Shown: positions 24,361 to 33,787 of the stretch, in pieces
Layout of the letters: every line of letters begins with the position of its first letter
Numbering within the stretch: position 1 is the first letter of the stretch
Assembly (NCBI RefSeq): GCF_001038505.1
Contig: NZ_LDPY01000002.1
Location: 124,001-188,000 of the forward strand
DNA length: 64,000 nt
Source: Puniceibacterium sp. IMCC21224
GTDB lineage: Bacteria > Pseudomonadota > Alphaproteobacteria > Rhodobacterales > Rhodobacteraceae
Reading direction: 5' to 3'
Notes under the pieces: model-generated
Told to the model about the DNA's origin: nothing
Databases searched by the model: none
What the model saw: only the letters and a program-made list of their open reading frames with translations
Program-made: the position numbers and the translations under genes

Positions 24361-26343
24361 TCAGATTTTGCGGGCGGCAAGTTCGCCTTCCTTGATGGCG
24401 TCATTGACCCGGCGGGCCGACATGGCGTCACCGATCAGATGGGCGTCAACGCTGTCGCCTAGCGCGTGGAACAATGCGTCATTGGCGGAACCACCCTGCA
24501 CCATCACAACGATGTCGATATTGTCCAGCGTCTCGGTTTCGCCGGTAAAGAGGTCGCGCATCGTGACGCTGTCGGCGGTGATTTGTGTCAGTTCACGATC
24601 AACGTGGAAGGTCACACCGGCGCGGCGCAACATGCCATGCACCTTGCCCCAATCGCGCGACGCACCGAGGTCGGGAGACGGTTGACCCAGTTGTGTTACA
24701 AAGAACACCCGCGCGCCGCGCTGCGCCAGATATTCAGCCGTGACAGCGCCCTGGCGTCCGCCCATGGTGTCAAACACCACCACACGTTTGCCAATCTCAG
24801 GGTCGCTTTCCAGCAATTGAGTGTAGGCCATGACATGCGGCAGATCCGCGCCGGGCAGCGGAGCGCCGGCCCATTTTTCGGGGCGCAGCATGGTCCAGCC
24901 ATGCCGCAACCCGGTCGATCCGGTGGCAATGATCACCGACTCGAACCCGGCCAGATCCGTTTCGGTTGCGGTGGTGTTCAGCCGGATATCGACAGTCTCA
25001 TCACCCAATCGCGCCTCGAGCCAGTCGACGATGCCCACCAGTTCGGTGCGGCTGTCGGCCTTGGCCCACCAGCGCACCTGCCCGCCAAGGCGCGCGCGGG
25101 ATTCGAACAGCGTCACCGCATGTCCGCGCCGCGCCAGCGTCCAAGCGGCCCGCATCCCGCCGGGCCCGCCACCAACCACCGCCACCTTGCGTGGCGTCGC
25201 GGCGGCGTCCAGCGACTCTTCGTCCAGCTCAAGCTCGCGACCCGCTGACGGGTTGTGAATGCAGCCGATCGGCGCCTGAGCAAAAATTGTCGACATGCAC
25301 CAATTTGCGCCGACGCAGGGTCGAATCTTGTCCGCATTGCCCGACAGCGCCTTTTCGCCCCAGCGCGCATCTGACACCAGCCCACGCGCCATGCCGACAA
25401 AATCCAGCTTGCCGTCGGCCAGATACCCCTCGGCTTCGTTCGGGTCGACGATGCGCCCGACGCCAACCACAGGGATCTTCAGCCGCGCCTTGACCGTCGC
25501 GGTGGCATCCAGTTGAAAGCCATGTTTTTCCGGCGCCGTCGGATAGATCAGCATCCGGTTGATATAGGTCCCGTGTGACAGCGAGATATAGTCGATCAAC
25601 CCGCTCGCTTCGAACTCGGCGGCCAGATCGGCCCAGTCATTGGGTCGCAAACCGCCTTCGTGGCCGTCATCGGAATTCAGCCGCATGCCCATGATCATGT
25701 CCGGGCCCAGCTCTTCGCGGCAGGCCTGAAGGATCTCCATTACGATCCGCATACGATCTTCAAGCGAGCCGCCATAAGCGTCATCGCGCAGGTTGGTCGC
25801 AGGCGACAGAAACTGGTTGAGCAGATAACCATGCGACATGCCGTGGACTTCGACCCCGTCCAGCCCGCCCATGCGCGAGTGCCGTGCCGACAGGCGGTAG
25901 CCTTCAATGATCTCGGCGATATCCTTGCCGGTCATCACGTGCGGCATTTCGCGGTATACGCCACAGGGGATGGCCGAGGGTGCCCAGACCGGCAAACCGT
26001 TGGTCACGCCATTGGTCTGGCGCCCGCGATGCCACGGCTGCGACAACAGCAATGTGCCGTGTTCATGCACCGCTTCGGCCAGCTTGGCGTATTCCGGCAC
26101 CATGCGGGGATCAAAGGCGAACGCCTTGCCCTTGTAGGGCTGTGTCGTCGGGTGGCTCGCCATTGCCTCCATAGTGATGACGGCGGCACCGCCCTTGGCG
26201 CGCGCGACATAATAGGCGATATGCGCCTCGGTAAATAGGTGATCCTTGACCAACAGCGTTGCATGCGCTGTCATCCAGATCCGGTTTCGGGCGGTTTTCG
26301 GGCCCAGCTGCATCGGGCTGCCAAGAAGCGGATAGGCGGTCAT
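24361..26343 (-). CDS. NADH:flavin oxidoreductase, TMADH/FadH/DgcA-like (copy 1)
   Basis: A 660-residue flavoprotein of three parts. Residues 1-340 are an FMN TIM barrel of old-yellow-enzyme type with HGYLLNQFLSPATN and AYGGSLEDRMR; then the Fe-S segment; then an NAD(P)/FAD Rossmann pair starting at VAVVGGGPGGMRAAW near 390. The Fe-S segment RPCVGANWC...GC has Cys343, Cys349 and Cys361, but Ala346 where TMADH and FadH have the second Cys. Family members reduce enoyl bonds or demethylate amines. It is coupled by ATGA to the peptide-type ABC importer upstream and followed by CMD and GMC genes. Two further copies lie at 36223 and 41230. Confidence 0.9.
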   Translation of the reverse strand: MTAYPLLGSPMQLGPKTARNRIWMTAHATLLVKDHLFTEAHIAYYVARAKGGAAVITMEAMASHPTTQPYKGKAFAFDPRMVPEYAKLAEAVHEHGTLLLSQPWHRGRQTNGVTNGLPVWAPSAIPCGVYREMPHVMTGKDIAEIIEGYRLSARHSRMGGLDGVEVHGMSHGYLLNQFLSPATNLRDDAYGGSLEDRMRIVMEILQACREELGPDMIMGMRLNSDDGHEGGLRPNDWADLAAEFEASGLIDYISLSHGTYINRMLIYPTAPEKHGFQLDATATVKARLKIPVVGVGRIVDPNEAEGYLADGKLDFVGMARGLVSDARWGEKALSGNADKIRPCVGANWCMSTIFAQAPIGCIHNPSAGRELELDEESLDAAATPRKVAVVGGGPGGMRAAWTLARRGHAVTLFESRARLGGQVRWWAKADSRTELVGIVDWLEARLGDETVDIRLNTTATETDLAGFESVIIATGSTGLRHGWTMLRPEKWAGAPLPGADLPHVMAYTQLLESDPEIGKRVVVFDTMGGRQGAVTAEYLAQRGARVFFVTQLGQPSPDLGASRDWGKVHGMLRRAGVTFHVDRELTQITADSVTMRDLFTGETETLDNIDIVVMVQGGSANDALFHALGDSVDAHLIGDAMSARRVNDAIKEGELAARKI

Positions 26344-27326
26344 GCGATCTCTTTCTGCTGAAGTTTATTGCCGCCGTCAGGAATGCGCAGACAGCGCGCC
26401 TCTTGTCCGGTGGGCACCTGAAGGACGGGGGGGGCCTCGCTGCGGCACCGGTCGATGGCAACGGGGCAGCGGGTGTGGAATTTGCATCCCGATGGCAGCG
26501 CAATCGGCGACGGCACTTCACCCTCTAGCACGTGGCGCGTGACTTTGATCGCGGGGTCGGCAGGCAGATGCGCCGACAGCAGCGCCTGCGTATAGGGGTG
26601 TGATGGCGTCTCGAACAATGCCTCGGCGGCACCTTGTTCGACCACCTCACCCAGATACAGCACGGCGATCCGGTGGCTGATCATCCGAACCGTCCCCAGA
26701 TCGTGGCTTATGAACAGCATCGCCGCCTGGGTTTCCGTGCGCAGTTCGGCCAACAGTTCGAGGATCCCGGCCCGCACTGACAAATCGAGCGAGCTTGTCG
26801 GTTCGTCCAGCACGATCAGCTTGGGATTGGTTGCGATGGCGCGGGCGATACAGACCCGCTGCAACTGTCCGCCGGACAGGTTCGCAGGCGTCCGGTTCAG
26901 CAACGCCGTGCTCAGATTCACCCGCCGCGCCAGCGTTTCGGTCCGGTCCTCACGTTCGGACCGTGACATCGGCATGTGCAGCTTGATCGGTTCAGCAATC
27001 AGATCGCGGATACGCATGCGCGGATTCAGTGCGCTCCACGGGTCCTGAAACACCATCTGCATGTCGCGGCGCAACGGCCGCACCTGGCCTTTGGGCAGTT
27101 TGGTGATGTCCTGACCGTTGAATTCGATACTGCCTTCAGTTGGCTCTGACAGGCGCAAGATCACCCGCCCCAGCGTCGATTTACCCGACCCGGATTCACC
27201 GACCATCCCCAGCGTTTCGCCCGGAGCGATGGTCAGATTGACATTGTTGACGGCGTTGACAAACCGCCCTTTTCCAACCGGAAAGCGTTTGCACAGACCG
27301 CGAATGTTCAGCACTGGCTGGGTCAT
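26340..27326 (-). CDS. dppF: peptide/nickel-type ABC transporter ATP-binding protein (DppF/OppF)
   Basis: A 328-residue ATPase with Walker A GESGSGKST at 43-51, Q-loop in MVFQDPWSALNPRM, signature NLSGGQLQRV, Walker B LIVLDEPTSSLD and the C-terminal oligopeptide-transporter domain ending in PSGCKFHTRCPVAIDRC. The start ATG 27326 overlaps the stop of the DppD-type gene. It is the last transporter subunit before the flavoprotein gene, with which it also overlaps. Such importers take up di- or oligopeptides, but many members carry sugars, opines, glycosides or other compounds. Confidence 0.93.
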   Translation of the reverse strand: MTQPVLNIRGLCKRFPVGKGRFVNAVNNVNLTIAPGETLGMVGESGSGKSTLGRVILRLSEPTEGSIEFNGQDITKLPKGQVRPLRRDMQMVFQDPWSALNPRMRIRDLIAEPIKLHMPMSRSEREDRTETLARRVNLSTALLNRTPANLSGGQLQRVCIARAIATNPKLIVLDEPTSSLDLSVRAGILELLAELRTETQAAMLFISHDLGTVRMISHRIAVLYLGEVVEQGAAEALFETPSHPYTQALLSAHLPADPAIKVTRHVLEGEVPSPIALPSGCKFHTRCPVAIDRCRSEAPPVLQVPTGQEARCLRIPDGGNKLQQKEIA

Positions 27327-28327
27327 ACGCGCACCTGTTCGGCTGGTTCGGATTTGAGGGTTCCGGCAAAATGGCACAGCCCGAAATGGCCCGGTGTCAC
27401 TTCGATATTGGGCACCGACATACGGCATATCTCGGTTGCATAGGCGCAGCGCGATTGCAGCGCACAGCCCGGCGGAAGGTTGTAAAGATCGGGGGGTTGC
27501 CCACCCAGAGCCTTGGCCCCGCCCATCTGAAACCGCTCGGGGGTCGCGCCAATCAGGTTGCGGGTGTAAGGGTGCACCGGCGTGGCAAAGACGTCCGCGA
27601 CGGGGCCGCTTTCGACGATGCTGCCGCCGAACATCACGGCGATTTCGTCACAGAAATGCGCTACTACACCCAGATCGTGGGTAATGATCATCGTCGCCAT
27701 GTCGAACCGTGTCACCAGATCGCGCAGCAGATCCAGGATCTGCGCCTGAACCGTCACGTCCAGCCCGGTCGTCGGCTCGTCCGCGATCAGCAGCTTGGGT
27801 GCGTTCATCAGCGCCATCGCCAGCAGCACACGCTGCGCCATCCCGCCGGACAGCTCGTGTGGCCACGACCGGGCGCGGCTGGTCGGATCGGGGATGCCGA
27901 CGGCCTCCATCATCTCAAGCGCGCGTTTGCGCGACGCCTCGCGCGACCCGCGGCTGTGGATCTGGTGCAACCGCACCAACTGGTCCCCCACACGGGTCAG
28001 CGGATCCAGTGAGGTGCGCGGATTCTGCACCACCATGGCAATCCCGGCCCCGCGAATGCGGTTCAGTTCGGCGGATGGCATCGTGGTCAGTTCGCGCCCA
28101 TCGAACCGAACCGATCCGCTGACGATTTTTGCCGGCGGGCGCAACAGACCTACCACCGATTGCGCGGTCAGTGATTTGCCGGCCCCGGTCTCTCCTACGA
28201 TGCCCAGAATGCGCCCGGCCTCGAGCGAAAAAGAGACGCCGTTCAGCGCCTTGGCCACGCGCTCGCGGTTGTCGATATCGCGTGAGATGAAATGCGTGTG
28301 CAGATCCTCAACCACCAAAAGCGTCAT
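27323..28327 (-). CDS. dppD: peptide/nickel-type ABC transporter ATP-binding protein (DppD/OppD)
   Basis: A 334-residue ATPase. Walker A GETGAGKSL is at 45-53, the Q-loop follows AMVVQNPRTSLDP, the signature is HELSGGMAQRV, Walker B is LLIADEPTTGLD and the C-terminal domain has PPGCALQSRCAYATEIC. The IADEPTTGLD form is that of the DppD branch as opposed to the VLDEPTSSLD of DppF. It overlaps both neighbours by ATGA and forms a heterodimeric ATPase with the DppF-type protein. Confidence 0.93.
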   Translation of the reverse strand: MTLLVVEDLHTHFISRDIDNRERVAKALNGVSFSLEAGRILGIVGETGAGKSLTAQSVVGLLRPPAKIVSGSVRFDGRELTTMPSAELNRIRGAGIAMVVQNPRTSLDPLTRVGDQLVRLHQIHSRGSREASRKRALEMMEAVGIPDPTSRARSWPHELSGGMAQRVLLAMALMNAPKLLIADEPTTGLDVTVQAQILDLLRDLVTRFDMATMIITHDLGVVAHFCDEIAVMFGGSIVESGPVADVFATPVHPYTRNLIGATPERFQMGGAKALGGQPPDLYNLPPGCALQSRCAYATEICRMSVPNIEVTPGHFGLCHFAGTLKSEPAEQVRV

Positions 28328-29220
28328 GCCGCTGTCCTCCGTCTTGGGTCCGTTAGATCCCGCAGCCCGTCACCAAAAAGATTGAGCCCAAACACCAGCA
28401 GGATCAGCGCCAGACCGGGGTACAGCGCCACCCACCACTGGCCCGAGATCATGAATTCCGCGCCCTGCCGGATCATCGCGCCCCATTCCGGTGTCGGCGC
28501 CTGAATGCCCACCCCAAGAAAGGCCAGCGTTGCCGAAATCCGTACCGCCCAGGCGGCGCGCACCGCAGTCTGGGCCATGGCGCCCTGAATGGCATTGGGC
28601 AGCAAATGAACGAACAGGATGCGCCACGTCGGATTGCCCGCAGCCACGGCGCTTTCGACAAAGTTGGAGGACCGCAGCGCCAACACTTCGGCGCGCACCA
28701 TCCGGGCAAAGACCGGACTGTCGAGCAGCCCCAGCACCAGGATTACGTTCAACAGCGACGGCCCCGTCGCCGCCACTACGGCCAGCGCCAGAATGATCGA
28801 CGGAAAGACCCGAAGCCCGTCGAAAAAGCGCATTAGCACTTCATCGAGCATGCCGCCGCGATACCCCGCAATCAGCCCGACCGGCAGACCGATCACCAGC
28901 GACAGCAGCACGGCCGGTATGGCGATGCCAAATCCGAACCGGGCACCGTAGATAACGCGGCTGAACACATCCATACCATTGCCGTCAGTGCCGAACCAAT
29001 GCAGCTCTGACGGAGCTTGCAACACCCGGTCGGTATAGGCCGCCACCGGATCATATGGCATGATCCAGGGGGCCAACAGCGCCAGAAACGCAAAGAACAG
29101 GATGATCAGCAGGCCAATCGCCGCCGTTGGACTAAGCCGGACGATACCGACGGTCCGGTTCCAGATTTTTGCGGCCCGGCTGCGGGCGGGCGTCGGGGCA
29201 TTTGCGCTCAGATGAGTCAT
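28324..29220 (-). CDS. dppC: peptide/nickel-type ABC transporter permease (DppC)
   Basis: A 298-residue permease. It begins with a polar segment of about 35 residues and one helix (AAIGLLIILFFAFLALLAPW), then the DppC-type periplasmic loop with LHWFGTDGNGMDVFSRVIYGAR, and the BPD core with GYRGGMLDEVLMRFFDGLRVFPSIILA and the EAA loop. ATG 29220 shares one base with the stop of the dppB-type gene (TGATG). Confidence 0.93.
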   Translation of the reverse strand: MTHLSANAPTPARSRAAKIWNRTVGIVRLSPTAAIGLLIILFFAFLALLAPWIMPYDPVAAYTDRVLQAPSELHWFGTDGNGMDVFSRVIYGARFGFGIAIPAVLLSLVIGLPVGLIAGYRGGMLDEVLMRFFDGLRVFPSIILALAVVAATGPSLLNVILVLGLLDSPVFARMVRAEVLALRSSNFVESAVAAGNPTWRILFVHLLPNAIQGAMAQTAVRAAWAVRISATLAFLGVGIQAPTPEWGAMIRQGAEFMISGQWWVALYPGLALILLVFGLNLFGDGLRDLTDPRRRTAA

Positions 29221-30233
29221 CAGCTCAGCTCCGATCTGGGTTCGATCAGGTGTACAACGATGTCAATGACGATAAAAACCAGAACCGAAAATAGCGCGAG
29301 TACAAGGACATAGCCCTGCACGGCGGTAAAGTCGCCACTGATGATCGCGTTCAGCCCATATTGCCCCAGCCCCCCCCAGGCAAAGACGTATTCGATCAGC
29401 GACATGGTTCCGACAAGGCCCGTGACTTCAGTTCCGACAAAAGTCAGCACCGGCACCGCACTGTTGCGCAGCACCAATCGGCGCACCATCCGTTCCGGCA
29501 ATCCACAAGCATGGGCATAGCGCACGGTGTCTGATGCCAGAACGTCAATCGCGATGGCGCGGGTTTGTTTGATGATGGGCGCAGCCGACACAATGGCGAG
29601 ACAGATCACCGGCAGCACCAGGCTTGCTGCGGCAGACCACGCGGCCTCCCAGTTTGCCGTTAGCAGACCGTCAATCAGATAGGATCCGGTAATGGTATCG
29701 GGGGGCGTGACAAGCAGACTCATCCGTCCGATGGCAGGCGGTGCCCAGCCCAGAAGATAGAAAAACACAAAGATCATCACCAATGCCAGCCAGTAGGTCG
29801 GAATAGAAAAGCCCAGAAGCGACAGCACCCGCGTCACCTGATCAAATTTTCCGTTGGGCCGAAACGCCGCACGCAGACCGACAGGCACACCCACCAGCGC
29901 TCCGATTCCGACGCCCCAGAACAGCAGCTCGAGCGAAATGACTGCCCGCTCTTTGACGTCGGTAAGGACAGGGCGGTTTGACAGCCAGCTTTCGCCCAGA
30001 TCCCCCTGCACTACATTACCCAGATAGATCGCGAACTGTTGCCACAACGGCTGATCCAACCCCAGGTTTTCACGGATGGAATCGAATTCGGACTGCGTCG
30101 CCGTGGGACCGGCCAGCCGTCCGACCGGATCCAGCCCGCCGATCCGAACCAGCATGAAGGTGATGAACACCACTCCGACCAAAAGCGGCAAGACCATTAG
30201 CGCGCGACGCAACAGAAACCTGTGAAAACTCAC
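29220..30233 (-). CDS. dppB: peptide/nickel-type ABC transporter permease (DppB)
   Basis: A 337-residue, six-helix permease. RFLLRRALMVLPLLVGVVFIT, GLDQPLWQQFAIYLGNVVQGDLG and TVRYAHACGLPERMVRRLVLRNS are the DppB family blocks, followed by VTGLVGTMSLIEYVFAWGGLG. The start codon is GTG at 30233, with AAAGG about 11 bases upstream; no nearby ATG fits better. It follows the binding-protein gene after 70 bases that hold a strong hairpin. Confidence 0.92.
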   Translation of the reverse strand: MSFHRFLLRRALMVLPLLVGVVFITFMLVRIGGLDPVGRLAGPTATQSEFDSIRENLGLDQPLWQQFAIYLGNVVQGDLGESWLSNRPVLTDVKERAVISLELLFWGVGIGALVGVPVGLRAAFRPNGKFDQVTRVLSLLGFSIPTYWLALVMIFVFFYLLGWAPPAIGRMSLLVTPPDTITGSYLIDGLLTANWEAAWSAAASLVLPVICLAIVSAAPIIKQTRAIAIDVLASDTVRYAHACGLPERMVRRLVLRNSAVPVLTFVGTEVTGLVGTMSLIEYVFAWGGLGQYGLNAIISGDFTAVQGYVLVLALFSVLVFIVIDIVVHLIEPRSELS

Positions 30234-30261
30234 GGTAGTTCAGCCTTTCGGTTGAGAGATT

Positions 30262-30287
30262 CTGGTGCGGCGGCACCGCCGCACCAG
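30262..30287. repeat. 12 bp inverted repeat (hairpin) between binding-protein and permease genes
   Basis: CTGGTGCGGCGG (30262-30273) and its exact complement (30276-30287) flank two bases. It begins 17 bases after the binding-protein stop codon on the minus strand. No T-run follows, so it more likely protects the upstream mRNA or partly attenuates than fully terminates, giving more binding protein than membrane subunits. Confidence 0.7.
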
Positions 30288-30303
30288 GACGGGGACGGGT
30301 GAA

Positions 30304-31878
30304 TCAGTCGCCGCGCAGCTCGCGCCAGCGCTCATGCTCGTCCGGGTAGTAGACCCAGCCCGACACATTCGGCGCCATCGCCTCGAAGGTCGCCGGATAA
30401 GTGACGAGAATCCATGGCGCATCTTCCGCCCACAGCTTTTGGGCCTCATCCATCAGCGCCATCCGCTTGTCGGTATCCAGTTCCTCGCGCGCCGCGTCGA
30501 TGAGAACATCAAGCTCGGGATTGAGGTATTTTGCCCGGTTCGACACGCCCTCAGAGTGAGTCATCAGATACATCGAATAGACCGCATCCAACACGATGGG
30601 CCCGTCTTCCCAAGTGAAAAAGCACATATCCTGTACCGCAGGCGCAGCCCGCGCCCGCATCTCGGACGAAGTGATGCGCGTCGGAACCGCATTGATGCCG
30701 ACTTTCTTGAGCATGTCAGTCACCTGAATCGCGACAGGCTCCTGATGCCAGAAAGCGTCGGAATACAGCAGCTCGACCGGTTCGGAAATACCGTCGGGAT
30801 ATCCCGCTTCTGCCAGCAGCGCCTTGGCTTTTTCAGGGTCGTAATCGTAGGCAAAATACTCTTGCTTGCTGCCCGCGATGATCGGCGACACGATTGACTT
30901 GGCGATATCGGCCTGCCCGGCAAAGACCGCTGTGTTCAGCGCGTCCTTATCCACGGCATAGTTGAACGCCTGGCGCACCCGCTTGTCCGAGAACACCTCG
31001 CAGGTCGGGTTCATACGCGCTGCGGCGACCGACCGGCTCGTGGCGCGTTCGACCTTGACGTTTTTATCGGCCTGCATATCCACGACCTTTTGGATCGACG
31101 GGCGGTCGATCCATTGGACCTGCCCGGCCTTGAGCAGGGTTACGCGGCTCGCCTCGGACGGGATTTCTTTGTAGATCACCCGGTCATAATAGGACTCACC
31201 GCCAAAGTAGTTGGGGTTGGACACAAACACTGCCTGATCGTCAGCGCGCAACTGGTCAAGGTGATAGGCCCCATATCCTGCAGTGTTGGACTGCATCCAT
31301 TCCAGCGCCCAGGGGTCGTCTTCGGTGACGTGTTTTTTGACTTCGGTGGTGTCGTAAATTGCCGGCACGTACAGCGTCAGCGCATTCAGAAAGATTGCCG
31401 ATGGCGCCGAAAGGGTGAATTCCACCTCGTATTGCGACAGCGCCTTGACGCTCTCGACATTCGACACCCGCGCAATGAAATTGCCGGTCCGCTTCTGATC
31501 AAAGCTCTTGGCCCAGCCCCATGCAACATCCTCGGCCGACAACTCATTTCCATAGGGGCTCAGCACGCCTTCGCGCAGCTTGAACACCCAGGTCTTGCCA
31601 TCTTCGGATACCGTCCAGCTTTCGGCCAGATGCGGTTGCAGATCGTCGGGGTTCAGCATGGTGACCCCGTCGACCTCCATCTTGCCGTAGGTCACTAGGT
31701 TTTCGTATACCTGTGTGACCACGTTCTGCGTATGCGCCTTGAGCGCGTCGCCATCGAATCCTTCCGGCGCCTGTGGCGAGGCTAGGATCATCGTCTCGGC
31801 CTGGGCCGCGCCCGACACTACACTTATGGCCAGCGCCAGCGCGGTGGATAGAACAAGTGTCTTTCCCGTCAGCTTCAT
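30304..31878 (-). CDS. ABC transporter substrate-binding protein, family 5 (DppA/OppA type)
   Basis: A 524-residue solute-binding protein. The first 27 residues, MKLTGKTLVLSTALALAISV and on to GAAQA, are a Sec signal peptide cut before ETMIL. Family 5 blocks are VTQVYENLVTYGKM, LAESWTVSEDGKTWVFKLREG, the TGNFIARVSNVESV segment, and the later RQAFNYAVDKDALN and YDPEKAKALLAEAGYPDG. ATG 31878 has GGGGAG seven bases upstream. It is the periplasmic receptor of the dppBCDF-type genes that follow and sits behind the DUF2848 and TauD genes. Confidence 0.95.
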   Translation of the reverse strand: MKLTGKTLVLSTALALAISVVSGAAQAETMILASPQAPEGFDGDALKAHTQNVVTQVYENLVTYGKMEVDGVTMLNPDDLQPHLAESWTVSEDGKTWVFKLREGVLSPYGNELSAEDVAWGWAKSFDQKRTGNFIARVSNVESVKALSQYEVEFTLSAPSAIFLNALTLYVPAIYDTTEVKKHVTEDDPWALEWMQSNTAGYGAYHLDQLRADDQAVFVSNPNYFGGESYYDRVIYKEIPSEASRVTLLKAGQVQWIDRPSIQKVVDMQADKNVKVERATSRSVAAARMNPTCEVFSDKRVRQAFNYAVDKDALNTAVFAGQADIAKSIVSPIIAGSKQEYFAYDYDPEKAKALLAEAGYPDGISEPVELLYSDAFWHQEPVAIQVTDMLKKVGINAVPTRITSSEMRARAAPAVQDMCFFTWEDGPIVLDAVYSMYLMTHSEGVSNRAKYLNPELDVLIDAAREELDTDKRMALMDEAQKLWAEDAPWILVTYPATFEAMAPNVSGWVYYPDEHERWRELRGD

Positions 31879-31928
31879 GGATTAACTCCCCTGTTGGTCG
31901 CTTTTGTTGTTTTTGCACGCGCCTGGAT

Positions 31929-32672
31929 TCAGGCTGCGTTTCCTTTTTGTGGATTGAAGAACGGCACCCGGAATCCGGGGTTCACTTCGGTCAGGATATC
32001 CACCACCTGATAGGATGATCCGATCCGGCGCCCGGTTGCGGGTTCTTCCATCTCGTATTTCCAGTCCGCACCGTATCCCAGCGCCTTATCGACGCTGACG
32101 ATTGTACCGCAGAACACGGTAAAATCGCGTTCTGGCACGTTACTCACCCGTTCACGCAACATGGTGATGATGTCTTCGGGCCGGATAAAGGCCGCAACGC
32201 CAACATCCTGATACAAACGCCCGTCCACCCAGCTGCGCATGACACAACTGTCCCAGCTGTCGCGCATTTCTTCGTAGGGCCAGAACACCGGCGCCACGTG
32301 ATTGGCACAGGCCTGTTTCGACCCCGGAATCGAGACCGTTTCCATCGCCCGGTCGGTGTGGTCCGATCCAACGCCGACATACAGCTGATCCGCCATGTGC
32401 AGCACAATCTCAACCTCGCCCGAGGTCCTGTGGGTCTGCACAAACAGTTCCTCATCAGTTGTCAGTGCATGCAACGCGATGGGGTAGATCCGCGGCGCGG
32501 GCACGTCGAATGCGATATAGATGCCGGATTTCGCCACCTCCTGCTGATGGGCGACGGCCGTTTCTGGATCGCGCGTGGCCGACCCCAGATTGTACATCCG
32601 TGTGGTGACAAATTCGGCATCGCGGGACGCGCCATCCGCGCCCTCGATTGTCACATTCAGTTTGTGGCTCAT
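31929..32672 (-). CDS. DUF2848 family protein
   Basis: A 247-residue protein matching the DUF2848 family as I remember it: a beta-rich N-terminus MSHKLNVTIEG, the central block YVGVGSDHTDRAMET, FWPYEEMRDSWDSC, and a C-terminal FCGTIVSVDKALGYGADWKYEM that recalls fumarylacetoacetate-hydrolase-like folds. The biochemical function is not known to me. ATG 32672 overlaps the TauD gene stop, so the longer open frame is rejected. It lies between a dioxygenase and an importer binding protein, which suggests a catabolic hydrolase or lyase. Confidence 0.75.
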   Translation of the reverse strand: MSHKLNVTIEGADGASRDAEFVTTRMYNLGSATRDPETAVAHQQEVAKSGIYIAFDVPAPRIYPIALHALTTDEELFVQTHRTSGEVEIVLHMADQLYVGVGSDHTDRAMETVSIPGSKQACANHVAPVFWPYEEMRDSWDSCVMRSWVDGRLYQDVGVAAFIRPEDIITMLRERVSNVPERDFTVFCGTIVSVDKALGYGADWKYEMEEPATGRRIGSSYQVVDILTEVNPGFRVPFFNPQKGNAA

Positions 32673-33706
32673 GCCATCTCCTCCAGATCGAGTTTCACCG
32701 GGTCGAGCCCCGGACCAATATGACGCCGCCACATCCAGAACCGTTTGAGCGTGCGCCCCCCCGATCCTTCGCCGAATGCCTCGCGCCCGTGCAGGGCAAT
32801 CAGATTGTTCATCACCAGACATTCACCGGGTGCGAGCGTATAGCGAAAGTTCAGCTCGGGCCGGTCAAGCACCTCATCAAGGAAATCCAACGCCTCGCGC
32901 TGGCGATCCGTCAGCGGCGTGCCTGCCATCTCCATCCCCGGCTCAATCATGATCCGCGCGTAGTGAATGTGCAGTTCGCCGTTCACCACCTCAAGGATCG
33001 GTTTTTGCACGGTTGGCCCGCGTGACGGCCAGACATGGGCCTGCGGCGCGCGAAAATGATAGCTGTCAAAGTAAAGCGGCAGCAAATCTGGCCGCTCTGC
33101 CTGAATTGTGTCATAGACGCCGCGGGCCGGGATGATGGTGCTGTCGCCCCCCTCTGCGGCAGAGCGGTAACAATACAGCGCCAGATAGCAGGGCGGGCGG
33201 GCCTCAAGGCAGCCATTGTCGGAATGTTTTGCGGATCGTTTTGAACTGGCACCGACGCGCGTCGGGTCAGTATTTGCGACGCCCTTGTCAGCAACGGTAA
33301 AGAACCGTCTGTCCTGTCCGATACCCTGGCGAATCGGCAGACCCAGATAATTGCAGATCGCCCACGAAATGATTTCAGCGTCGGCTTCGCTCCATCCGTC
33401 TGCACCAATGCCACGCAGCACGAAAAAGCCGCGGCCGGTATCCAGTCTTTGCCGCAGATCCGGGACATCGCGGGCAAAGGATGGGATGCGGAAATCCTGC
33501 TGCTCTACGGTGTCGACCGTCAGCCCATTGGCCCGAGCAAAGTCGAGGGCATTTGCAATCTCGGCTCTGGCAGCGTCAGAAAGTGTGTAGAAGAGGGCGG
33601 ATTGTTCCCCGGCCAGATCGTCGCGCCGCCAGCCCCGCGCATCGGGGTCAGTATCGGGCACGGCCGGGGCGGCGCCGGTTGCGTTTGAGACGTCTGATGA
33701 CTGCAA
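32669..33706 (-). CDS. TauD/TfdA-type 2-oxoglutarate/Fe(II)-dependent dioxygenase
   Basis: A 345-residue dioxygenase of the TauD/gamma-butyrobetaine family. The Fe ligands appear as HSD in RSAKHSDNGC near the middle and a distal His in LIALHGREAF, followed by RTLKRFWMWRRH with the 2-oxoglutarate Arg. The start is a TTG at 33706: AAAGGAG stands seven bases upstream and protein similarity begins after it, while the only upstream ATG would add a basic, implausible leader in AT-rich promoter DNA. It heads a run of minus-strand genes (DUF2848, ABC importer, flavoprotein, CMD, GMC) and probably hydroxylates the substrate or removes a side group. Confidence 0.85.
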   Translation of the reverse strand: MQSSDVSNATGAAPAVPDTDPDARGWRRDDLAGEQSALFYTLSDAARAEIANALDFARANGLTVDTVEQQDFRIPSFARDVPDLRQRLDTGRGFFVLRGIGADGWSEADAEIISWAICNYLGLPIRQGIGQDRRFFTVADKGVANTDPTRVGASSKRSAKHSDNGCLEARPPCYLALYCYRSAAEGGDSTIIPARGVYDTIQAERPDLLPLYFDSYHFRAPQAHVWPSRGPTVQKPILEVVNGELHIHYARIMIEPGMEMAGTPLTDRQREALDFLDEVLDRPELNFRYTLAPGECLVMNNLIALHGREAFGEGSGGRTLKRFWMWRRHIGPGLDPVKLDLEEMA

Positions 33707-33787
33707 GGCGAGTCTCCTTTCGTGTCTTCTACGAAAACAATACCGATTTAATGTATAAAAGAAATACAATAATTAGGTTTTTTTGTA
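33707..33787 (-). promoter_or_regulatory. AT-rich leader/promoter region before TauD operon
   Basis: Eighty-one bases between the GMC copy 2 stop and the TauD start, far more AT-rich than the flanking genes, with an A/T stretch at 33750-33785 and the TauD ribosome site AAAGGAG at the left end. A second promoter here would allow the dioxygenase/importer genes to be expressed apart from the GMC gene. I could not fix a -35/-10 pair. Confidence 0.45.
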
